From the NCBI GenBank assembly GCA_017512045.1, contig JAFWHE010000009.1:1-40008 (forward strand): a stretch of DNA of 40,008 bases, read 5' to 3'. Positions 32,818 through 40,008 of the stretch are shown in pieces (within the stretch, counting starts at the first letter, position 1; each line of letters begins with the position of its first letter). The notes below the pieces were generated by a model. The model did not search any database and was not told where the DNA came from. It was given only the letters and a program-made list of their open reading frames with translations. The position numbers and the translations under genes are program-made. The stretch is from Candidatus Saccharimonadota bacterium (GTDB taxonomy: Bacteria; Patescibacteriota; Saccharimonadia; Saccharimonadales; Saccharimonadaceae).

Positions 32818-35323
32818 CTATATTGACGAGTTTTGCCTGTTTGACGAAGATGATTTTCTTTATACCGTCAGAAGTAAATTTTTTCACATTATCTTCTGCA
32901 AGGGCTAATTCTTCTATTTTTTCTTGGTTTTCTAGATCTTCCGCGGCAACAGAAATCTTAGCGCGCAACTTACCATTAACCTGCACCACTACCTCTACGG
33001 TTTCAGTTGCGAGATATTTCTCATCCCAAACTGGCCAGATATCATCAGATTCCATCTTCTCTAACATTTCACAGGCAAGATGTGGAGCAAAAGGTTTAAT
33101 CAACTTTGCCAGAGTGACAATATCTTCAGCTGTTGCTTTCTCTTTATAGAGATAATTAACGTATTCCATCAGGGTAGAAACCGCAGTGTTGAAATTATGA
33201 CGATGAATGTCATCAGTAACTTTCTTGATGGTTTTATGTCTTTGCACAAGACGATCAGCAACGTCTGGAATGAGGTCTTCATCGGACCATAAGCTCGGGC
33301 GAGCGCCCTTGAGCGTGTCCGAGGAAGATCCTCGTTCAGACGTTGCATGCATAGTTTCATCAAAACATAAATTCCAGCAGCGATTCAAGAAGCGATAAAC
33401 TCCACCGACAGATTTCGGATCCCAAGCTGCATCTTGATCATACGGTCCAATAAACATTTCATAAGTACGGAGAGTATCAGCACCATAACCCTGGTCTATC
33501 ACATCTAGCGGATCAATCACATTGCCCTTACTCTTGCTCATCTTCTTGCCATCTGGCGCATTGATGTAGCCATTATAGAGCAATGTCTTTACTGGCTCAC
33601 GGAATGGTAAATACCCCTGATCAGCGAAGAATTTGCACCAAAAACGGATATATAACAGATGTGCTACTGCGTGATCAGCACCTACATAAACATCAGTTGG
33701 CGCCCAATATTTAATCGCTTTTTGATCCCAAGCCGCTTTATCATCATGCGCAGAAACATAGCGCCATAGATACCAAGATGAACAGGCATAACCATCCAAT
33801 GTGTCGGTTTCCCGTGTCAGTTTCTTTTTAACCATCTTGCCAGTCTTTTTATCCTTCACTTCCATCTCGAAAGTCAACCAATCCTTGGCTTTGGCTAGGG
33901 CAGAACGTCCAGTGTTATCTGGTTTATAATCTTTCACCTCTGGAATAATGACTGGAAGCTGATCTTCTGGAATTGGGTATTCATTACCATCTTCATCGTA
34001 AGCGATTGGGATTGGGCAGCCCCAGTATCTCTGGCGAGAAATCAGCCAATCACGCATACGATAAGTCACTTTCTGTTTGCCTACACCTTGCTCAGAAAGC
34101 CAATTAATAACTAGCTCACGCGCCTCGGAAGAATCCGTACCATCTAGATGTCCGGAATTGATGAGTTTGCCTTCACCATGATAGCATTTTTCGTCATCAG
34201 AAGAGCCTTCTGGTTTTTCTATCACCTCTTTGATTGGCAAATCAAACTTCTCAGCAAATTCATAGTCACGTTCATCATGCGCTGGCACTGCCATAATTGC
34301 ACCTTCACCATACCCCATCAGGACATAATCAGACACCCAAATTGGAATCTTCTCGCCAGTAGCCGGATTTATTGCATAAGAGCCTGTGAACACTCCTGTT
34401 TTTTCCTTGTTTTCCTGGCGCTCAATCTCGGATTTCTTCAAGGCATCGGACTGATACTTTTCTACCTCAGCCTTCGTTTCCTCTGTAACGAGTTTTTTAA
34501 CGGCTGGGTGCTCTGGTGCAAGAACGAGAAATGTCGCACCGAAAACTGTATCTGGGCGAGTGGTAAAGACTTTGATATATGTATTAGCAACTGATGCTAC
34601 CTCAAACTCAATTTCTGCACCTTCGCTACGGCCAATCCAGTTGCGTTGCATCGTTTTAATCTTGTCTGGCCAATCTAGAGCATCAATATCAGCCAATAGC
34701 TCGTCGGCATACTCTGTAATCTTGAAGAACCATTGTTTCATTTTCTTCTTTTCTACCTCATGACCACAGCGCCAACAACAGCCATTCTCTACTTGTTCAT
34801 TAGCTAACACAGTCTGATCTACTGGGCACCACCACTGGTAGCTTTCTTTGCGATAAGCCAAACCCTTTTTATAAAGTTGCAAGAAGCACCATTGAGTCCA
34901 TTTGTAGTACTCTGGGTCGGATGTATTAATCTCGCGTGACCAATCAATCGCATAGCCGAGCCTCTTCAATTGCTTGCGGAAATTAGTAATATTAGTCTTC
35001 GTCGCCTCTTGTGGAGAAATGCCAGTCTTAATCGCATAATTTTCCGCTGGCAAACCAAAAGTATCATACCCAAAAGGGCGGAGGACATTCATCTCTTGCT
35101 GGGTATAAAATCTAGCTAAGACATCTACGATAGTAAAATTACGTACATGGCCGACATGAAGACCAGCACCAGATGGATATGGGAACATTTCCGCTAGGAA
35201 CACCTTTGGAGTCTTAAGGTTTTTTGGCAAATCCTTGCCCTTAGGAGCAGCACGAAAAGTCTGTTCTTTCTCCCATCTTGCCTGCCATTTTTTCTCTATT
35301 TCTTGCGGATTATATCTGTCCAT
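32810..35323 (-). CDS. leuS: Leucyl-tRNA synthetase
   Basis: LeuRS charges tRNA-Leu. I start it at the ATG at 35323 (MDRYNPQEIEKKWQARW), six bases after AGAGG; an in-frame ATG lies 27 nt earlier without a site. The 837 residues include the HVGH form of the HIGH motif near 54 (PYPSGAGLHVGHVRN), a zinc-type insert WWCPVDQTVLANEQV...CCWRCG with its cysteines kept, the editing domain TTRPDTVFGATFLVLAPEHP, the KMSKS motif near 594 (DGKKMSKSKGN), and an anticodon domain. It has its own promoter and lies downstream of the RNA methyltransferase gene. Confidence 0.98.
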   Translation of the reverse strand: MDRYNPQEIEKKWQARWEKEQTFRAAPKGKDLPKNLKTPKVFLAEMFPYPSGAGLHVGHVRNFTIVDVLARFYTQQEMNVLRPFGYDTFGLPAENYAIKTGISPQEATKTNITNFRKQLKRLGYAIDWSREINTSDPEYYKWTQWCFLQLYKKGLAYRKESYQWWCPVDQTVLANEQVENGCCWRCGHEVEKKKMKQWFFKITEYADELLADIDALDWPDKIKTMQRNWIGRSEGAEIEFEVASVANTYIKVFTTRPDTVFGATFLVLAPEHPAVKKLVTEETKAEVEKYQSDALKKSEIERQENKEKTGVFTGSYAINPATGEKIPIWVSDYVLMGYGEGAIMAVPAHDERDYEFAEKFDLPIKEVIEKPEGSSDDEKCYHGEGKLINSGHLDGTDSSEARELVINWLSEQGVGKQKVTYRMRDWLISRQRYWGCPIPIAYDEDGNEYPIPEDQLPVIIPEVKDYKPDNTGRSALAKAKDWLTFEMEVKDKKTGKMVKKKLTRETDTLDGYACSSWYLWRYVSAHDDKAAWDQKAIKYWAPTDVYVGADHAVAHLLYIRFWCKFFADQGYLPFREPVKTLLYNGYINAPDGKKMSKSKGNVIDPLDVIDQGYGADTLRTYEMFIGPYDQDAAWDPKSVGGVYRFLNRCWNLCFDETMHATSERGSSSDTLKGARPSLWSDEDLIPDVADRLVQRHKTIKKVTDDIHRHNFNTAVSTLMEYVNYLYKEKATAEDIVTLAKLIKPFAPHLACEMLEKMESDDIWPVWDEKYLATETVEVVVQVNGKLRAKISVAAEDLENQEKIEELALAEDNVKKFTSDGIKKIIFVKQAKLVNIVA

Positions 35324-35362
35324 TTTGTCCTCTTTTATCTTTTTCCACACTTATATCAGGCA

Positions 35363-35391
35363 ATTATACTATAATTTGACAAAATAGGCAA
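35363..35391 (-). promoter_or_regulatory. leuS promoter
   Basis: Minus strand: TTGCCT (35386-35391), 17-bp spacer, TATAAT (35363-35368). It starts five bases after the stop of the methyltransferase gene. Confidence 0.7.
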
Positions 35392-35395
35392 AATA

Positions 35396-35905
35396 TTAAA
35401 ATGCTGTTTTCAATGCATAAAGTGCAATCCCCGCTGCCACGGAGACATTGAAAGATTCTTTTTGACCTACCATCGGTATCTCTATGAATAAATCCACTAC
35501 GTCATACAAGCTCTGATCAATCCCCTGTACTTCCTCACCCAAAATCAATACTGCTTTATCTCTCAAACGTGATAACAATGATGGTGAACCAAGTGTATAT
35601 TTGCGCCCATCATTAATGCGATTTTCCAAGCCAATAATCTGATAACCCTTAGACTTGTAGGTCTTATAAAACAGCTTTGGGTCTTCACACCAGGTCAGTT
35701 CTACTAATTTTTCCGCACCGAGCGCAGTCTTTGCTATCTGACGTTCCATCTTAGCTGCAACGTGCGGTAAAGCATTCGGATCCAAAGCACAAGGCGTGTA
35801 GCCAGAACAGACTACTTTCTTTATCCCTAACCCCTCGGCCGTTCTCAGAATAGCACCCACATTATAGACCGAACGGATATTGTGCAAGGATAACACGATT
35901 TCCAT
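35396..35905 (-). CDS. SPOUT-family (TrmH/SpoU) RNA methyltransferase
   Basis: These enzymes 2'-O-methylate ribose in tRNA or rRNA with SAM. The small ~169-residue protein is a bare SPOUT domain: LSLHNIRSVYNVGAILRTAE at the start, LILGEEVQGID and IPMVGQKESFNVSVAAGIAL forming the trefoil-knot SAM site. The usual SLN is SFN. I start it at the ATG at 35905 because the -10 box TGCTATAAT (35912-35920) covers the other in-frame ATG at 35923. That leaves six bases between -10 and ATG and no Shine-Dalgarno, so a leaderless message is expected. The RNA target is unknown. Confidence 0.9.
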   Translation of the reverse strand: MEIVLSLHNIRSVYNVGAILRTAEGLGIKKVVCSGYTPCALDPNALPHVAAKMERQIAKTALGAEKLVELTWCEDPKLFYKTYKSKGYQIIGLENRINDGRKYTLGSPSLLSRLRDKAVLILGEEVQGIDQSLYDVVDLFIEIPMVGQKESFNVSVAAGIALYALKTAF

Positions 35906-35911
35906 ATCTGT

Positions 35912-35920
35912 ATTATAGCA
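35912..35920 (-). promoter_or_regulatory. Methyltransferase extended -10, leaderless start
   Basis: Minus strand TGCTATAAT with only ACAGAT between it and the ATG at 35905. A start site 6-8 bases after the -10 would place the first nucleotide at the start codon. Confidence 0.65.
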
Positions 35921-35982
35921 CACTTTCTTGTTTTTATCGCAACATTAATGCTTGAAGTTCAGTAGTGGAGGAGAAAGGAAAA

Positions 35983-38900
35983 CTACACCACTTTTACGTT
36001 TTCACCACCAATTAGCTTGGCTAATGAATCTAATAACTCTGGTACTGTGTCTACTTTGAATGGCATCTTGAGAGGTTTTTTACCATCTTTATCTTCCAAT
36101 ACTAGCACTACCTCTTGCACACCAGGATTTAAATCACAAAGATGTTTTATCTCTGTTAGTATCTCTGTGTTATCTGGATCTTTAATCAGGCAATATAGCC
36201 TCTCCTTCCTAGGATCTTTCGGTGGCGTAATAGGAGCAACTGGGGTGGAATCATCGCTAGATGCAGATTTTCTTGTATTTCCAGCAGCAAATTTCGCGCC
36301 AGAGCCGCTTCTAATGCTCTTGGACACGCCTTGGGCTGAAACCTTACTCCTACGGCCATATCCACCACGAGCTTGCGTAGAAGCGATAGGAGCGGCCATT
36401 TTTTGACCCGTACTCTGATAATTTTCCAATATATCATCAGAAATTACCTCTATACTTTCTGCTAAAATCTTCACATCTGGCACGATATTACCGTCTTTAT
36501 CTCTAGCGTTCACCCTACCAGTCACCTTTATTACATTATCTTGAACTAATTTACCGCCAAATTGCTCATAAACACTCGGAAAAACAATGATTTCTTGTTC
36601 TGCCACCTTATTCTCTATCTTGACAAAGGCCATTTTAGCATTAGATTTAGTCAAAATCGTGCGAATATCAGTGATAATACCGCCTACAATTAGCGTTTTA
36701 CCATCATTTTCCGCCGTCACCAAAGAAAATGGATGAGTATTTTCTTCAAAATAGGTATCGTACTTATCCAATGGATGTGCTGACAGATATAGTCCCATCA
36801 AATCACGTTCCCAGAGAAGTTGCTCCTTTTCTGAGGTCTTTACAGGTGCAGGCTTAATTTCTGGCTCTGGAATAGCTCCCGCCTCTCCGAAAGCACCAAA
36901 GAGATCCATCTGTCCAGAAGCGACATCTTTTTGGCATTTCGTGCCGTAGGCCTGAATCGCTTCCAAATTAAACAATAAATCAGAGCGGTCTGCAAATCTA
37001 TCAAATGCTCCCGTCTTAATCGCCGCTTCCCAAGATCTCTTATTAAACTTCGTAGAATTTACCCTTTTCGCAAAATCACAAACAGAGGCAAACGGTCCAT
37101 TCTTGTCTCTCTCTGGGAGCACTACCTCTTCCACAAGAGCCTTCCCCATACTCTTGATACCAGAGAGACCAAAACGAATAGTATTTTGCCCTTTTACAAT
37201 AGCGAAATCACCATAAGATTCATTGATATCTGGGCCTAACACCTTTAGTCCCATCTTCTTACATTCGCCCATCTCGATTGCCAACCTGTCTGTCCAGCGC
37301 ATATCAGAGGTCATCAAAGCCGCCATAAATGCATCTGGGTAATGCGCTTTCAGATAGGCCGTCCAATACGCAATCAGGGCATAACACGCCGCATGAGACT
37401 TATTAAAGCAATAATTCGCAAAATCTAAAAGCTGTGCCCAAAATTCTTCCGCAATCGCCTCTGTCGCGCCGCCAACCTCTACCGCTCCTTTAATAAACTT
37501 TGGCTTTAGCTCCTCCATCAGTTTGACTTTTTTCTTACCTACCGCCTTACGCAGAGTATCAGACTCGCCACCGGTAAATCCACACCACTCTCTGGATATC
37601 TGCATGAATTGTTCCTGATAAATCATAATTCCATAGGTAGATTTGAGTGCATTTTCCAATCCAGGATGTAGATAAGTGATTTTTTCCTCTCCGTGTTTTC
37701 TCCGAATAAAACTATCGATAAACTGCATCGGGCCAGGACGATACAATGCTACCATAGCGATAATATCCTCAAAACGTGAAGCTTTTAACTCTCTCAGATA
37801 ACGTTTCATGCCGGCAGATTCTAGCTGGAACACACCCGTCGTTTCTGCTCTCTGGAGTAATTTATATGTTTCCTCATCATCCAGCGGCACAGAATACATA
37901 TCAAAGTCATCACCATAAACTTTCCTAATCATGCGTAAGGCATTATTAATGACAGACAAGTTGGATAATCCCAAGAAATCCATCTTGAGCAGCCCTAATT
38001 CTTCCACCTGATTCATCGGGAATTGCGCCGCTAAGACTTCCTCATCATTCGCACCACGTTTCTTTGCTACCTCTAATGGTAGAAATTTCACCAGATCATC
38101 TGGCGCAATAATTACACCACAGGCATGCACCCCGTGCGAGCGAATCGTCCCCTCTAGCCGAGATGCAAAGTCAATCACCTCTTTCGCAGTAGGATTATGT
38201 TCATATTCATTTTTTAGATCTGGTACATCCTTAATTGCGTCTTGTAAGCGCACATGATGACCCATCACCGGATCTGGCACTAATTTAGCGATTCGATCAG
38301 ACTCCGCATACGGTACTTCCATCACACGCGCTACATCACGCACGGCATTCTTCGCCATCATTTTGCCAAAAGTTACAATATTTGACACCCTGCCACGCCC
38401 ATATTTTTCTGTACAATATTGAATCACCTCATCTCGACGAGTATCCTGAATATCTGTATCGATATCCGGCATGGAAATACGATCAGGGTTAAGAAACCGT
38501 TCAAAGAGCAAATCATACCTTAATGGATCTAGCTCCGTAATACGCAAAGCATACGCCAAGATAGACCCCGCTGCCGAGCCACGCCCTGGGCCATAAACAA
38601 TACGTTTTTTCTTTCCCCAGTTAATAAAATCTTGCACAATAAGGAAGTAGCCATTATATCCCATCTTGTCTACCACAGAAAGCTCATAGTCTATGCGATC
38701 AAGCACATCTTTCCTGCCTGCACCCGCCAGTACTTTCCTACATTCTTCTACTGACAAATTTTCGGCTTCTTCCTCTGTTTTCCCACCATATCTAAATACC
38801 AAACCACGAAACACTAATTTATCAAGATATGACTTTTCATTATCACCATCTGGTATGCCTGGAAACTTTGGAATCAAAATCCGTCCCAGTTGCAAATCTA

Positions 38901-39786
38901 CATTACACCGCTCCGCTATCCGTTTTGTATTGCGAATCGCTTCCGGAAAATCTTTACCCCATCGATCAATAATATCTTGGGGTGGAATCACATGCAGTTC
39001 AAAATCTTTCAACGACATCCTATTTGGGTCAGACAGATTACTAGCTGTACCAATACAGAGTAAAATCTCGTGTGTATCCTGGTCATCATGCTTCAAATAA
39101 TGTCCATCACAAGTTATTACCAGAGGCAATCCGGTATCTTTCGCGATTTTCTGTAAACCAGTATTAATTCGGTTCTGCACGTCCCAATGAGTCGGCGAAT
39201 CCGGGTGACCATGGTCCTGCATCTCCAAATAAAACCTATCCTTAAAGACATTAGAATACCAATCCACTAGTTTCCTGGCGCCTTTTTCATCACCTTCTTT
39301 CAACTTCACTGATATCTCTGACGATGCACAGCCAGATAAACAGATAATCCCTTCGTTGTATTTCTCCATTAGTTCATGGTCAATACGCGGTTTATAATAA
39401 GTCCCTTCCGTCTCCGCTAAAGTCATCATTCGACAAAGATTTTCATAGCCTTTATTATCCATCGCGAGCAATGTAATATGAAAACGCTCCTTATCGTGTG
39501 CTGGATCGCGATCTTTCCGTCCACGTGCCGCCACGTAAGCCTCCAACCCCAAAATCGGCTTAATACTACTATCATTACACGTTTTGTAAAGCTCCACCAA
39601 GCCAGACATTGTCCCATGGTCCGTCACCGCCACTGCTTCCATACCAGTACTCTTAACAAAGTCTACTAAATCTGGGACCTTTGTTAGACCATCCAATAAT
39701 GAATAATGCGTGTGATTATGGAGGTGCACAAAATCAGCCGTTGTCAGCGACGTATTATCTACCGATTTCTTTTCCTCCTTTGGCAT
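35983..39786 (-). CDS. dnaE: DNA polymerase III alpha subunit
   Basis: DnaE is the replicative polymerase. Of 1267 residues, the first ~300 are a PHP domain with metal-binding features kept (VHLHNHTHYSLLDG, AVTDHGTMSG, TCDGHYLKHDD), so PHP exonuclease activity is possible. The polymerase core has the catalytic DxD in ISMPDIDTDIQD near residue 438 and GPGRGSAAGSILAYAL before it. Later come helix-hairpin-helix sequence (YGDFAIVKGQNTIRFGLSGI), an OB fold near 1000 (LIVGGIITDIRTILTKSNAK) and a C-terminal domain. The ATG lies three bases after the stop of the upstream surface-protein gene, with TGCTATAAT six bases before it and no Shine-Dalgarno. Confidence 0.98.
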   Translation of the reverse strand: MPKEEKKSVDNTSLTTADFVHLHNHTHYSLLDGLTKVPDLVDFVKSTGMEAVAVTDHGTMSGLVELYKTCNDSSIKPILGLEAYVAARGRKDRDPAHDKERFHITLLAMDNKGYENLCRMMTLAETEGTYYKPRIDHELMEKYNEGIICLSGCASSEISVKLKEGDEKGARKLVDWYSNVFKDRFYLEMQDHGHPDSPTHWDVQNRINTGLQKIAKDTGLPLVITCDGHYLKHDDQDTHEILLCIGTASNLSDPNRMSLKDFELHVIPPQDIIDRWGKDFPEAIRNTKRIAERCNVDLQLGRILIPKFPGIPDGDNEKSYLDKLVFRGLVFRYGGKTEEEAENLSVEECRKVLAGAGRKDVLDRIDYELSVVDKMGYNGYFLIVQDFINWGKKKRIVYGPGRGSAAGSILAYALRITELDPLRYDLLFERFLNPDRISMPDIDTDIQDTRRDEVIQYCTEKYGRGRVSNIVTFGKMMAKNAVRDVARVMEVPYAESDRIAKLVPDPVMGHHVRLQDAIKDVPDLKNEYEHNPTAKEVIDFASRLEGTIRSHGVHACGVIIAPDDLVKFLPLEVAKKRGANDEEVLAAQFPMNQVEELGLLKMDFLGLSNLSVINNALRMIRKVYGDDFDMYSVPLDDEETYKLLQRAETTGVFQLESAGMKRYLRELKASRFEDIIAMVALYRPGPMQFIDSFIRRKHGEEKITYLHPGLENALKSTYGIMIYQEQFMQISREWCGFTGGESDTLRKAVGKKKVKLMEELKPKFIKGAVEVGGATEAIAEEFWAQLLDFANYCFNKSHAACYALIAYWTAYLKAHYPDAFMAALMTSDMRWTDRLAIEMGECKKMGLKVLGPDINESYGDFAIVKGQNTIRFGLSGIKSMGKALVEEVVLPERDKNGPFASVCDFAKRVNSTKFNKRSWEAAIKTGAFDRFADRSDLLFNLEAIQAYGTKCQKDVASGQMDLFGAFGEAGAIPEPEIKPAPVKTSEKEQLLWERDLMGLYLSAHPLDKYDTYFEENTHPFSLVTAENDGKTLIVGGIITDIRTILTKSNAKMAFVKIENKVAEQEIIVFPSVYEQFGGKLVQDNVIKVTGRVNARDKDGNIVPDVKILAESIEVISDDILENYQSTGQKMAAPIASTQARGGYGRRSKVSAQGVSKSIRSGSGAKFAAGNTRKSASSDDSTPVAPITPPKDPRKERLYCLIKDPDNTEILTEIKHLCDLNPGVQEVVLVLEDKDGKKPLKMPFKVDTVPELLDSLAKLIGGENVKVV

Positions 39787-39789
39787 AAT

Positions 39790-40008
39790 CTAATTATAGC
39801 ATATCTGGATAGTGCAGCGGAATCCCTTACCATTAAAACGGGTGGAAACACTTTGCGTTGCATAGCACACTGTCAGCCCATAATGTTTGTTGCCATTATT
39901 CTGAGGATTGATGACATCGTTGCTACCTATCACTGAATATGTCGAATAGTTAAGGCCATAAACACTAGTTGACCACCAGCGCCCAAATATACCAACATCG
40001 CGTAAATA
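39790..40008 (-). CDS. C-terminal end of a FISUMP-type surface protein, partial
   Basis: A minus-strand frame enters from the right edge and stops at TAG 39790-39792. Its 72 residues read like the end of a FISUMP-type domain: GIFGRWWSTSVYGLNYST, then a Cys-bearing strand (KHYGLTVCYATQSV) and a terminal GFRCTIQICYN. It is related to the left-edge fragment (GYYWSSTIYDSSNSYDL) and to the two such domains in the giant protein. As in the giant protein, the polypeptide ends at the domain with no anchor. Its 3' end holds the dnaE promoter. Confidence 0.72.
   Translation of the reverse strand, partial: YLRDVGIFGRWWSTSVYGLNYSTYSVIGSNDVINPQNNGNKHYGLTVCYATQSVSTRFNGKGFRCTIQICYN
39793..39801 (-). promoter_or_regulatory. 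dnaE extended -10, leaderless start
   Basis: Minus strand TGCTATAAT lies within the final codons (CYN) of the upstream gene; only TAGATT separates it from the dnaE ATG. No clear -35. Confidence 0.65.

Noticed and set aside
35941-35981. AGTGG...CCACT pairing behind dnaE as a terminator
   Set aside because: Five-base stem with a long loop and no T-run; not convincing.

Overview
The window is a dense, almost entirely minus-strand stretch of a small, AT-leaning bacterial genome. Several traits point to the Candidate Phyla Radiation, most likely Candidatus Saccharibacteria (TM7). The ribosomal-protein cluster has no L30 and no L29 at their usual places. RpoC and the small ribosomal proteins have lost their zinc cysteines. 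There is a giant InlB-repeat/FISUMP secreted protein, a sortase, a PHP-DnaE, and very short spacers. The lineage is an inference from these traits; UGA is used as a stop (for example at 32229), so a UGA-recoded lineage is unlikely.

Layout, following transcription leftward. dnaE (35983-39786), a SPOUT RNA methyltransferase and leuS form the right part. Next come a small disrupted two-piece membrane gene (32229-32743) and the rpmF-nusB-Nudix-rnc operon. The 6.7-kb gene for a ~2250-residue modular surface protein fills 23226-29975. A mixed region (19.8-23.2 kb) then holds short orphan genes on both strands, rpsP, khpA and a candidate free-standing structured RNA (21173-21291). From 19674 down to 1084 runs the core machinery: rpoB-rpoC, then the S10/spc ribosomal cluster (L3, L4, L23, L2, S19, L22, S3, L16, S17, L14, L24, L5, S14, S8 // L6, L18, S5, L15), secY and a sortase. 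Fragments of FISUMP-type surface-protein genes sit at both window edges.

The core cluster is cut into separate transcription units by readable signals. A strong terminator follows rpoC, and a new promoter with a long folded leader precedes L3. A terminator follows S8, and a one-TM secreted-domain gene with its own promoter lies between S8 and L6. L6 then has its own promoter, inside an 8-bp inverted repeat. A further terminator follows L15 before secY-sortase.

Promoters are unusually easy to read. Many are TTGnnn-N17-TAWAAT, and several carry an extended TGCTATAAT. In dnaE and the methyltransferase gene the -10 box ends six bases before the ATG, which predicts leaderless mRNAs. Most other genes have a clear Shine-Dalgarno, and many core neighbours overlap as TAATG, suggesting translational coupling.

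No tRNA, rRNA, CRISPR array, insertion sequence or integrase was recognised. The accessory content most worth attention is the candidate RNA at 21.2 kb, the modular giant protein, and a set of small single-gene units with G-rich ribosome binding sites, three of four of which are broken by an apparent one-base loss.
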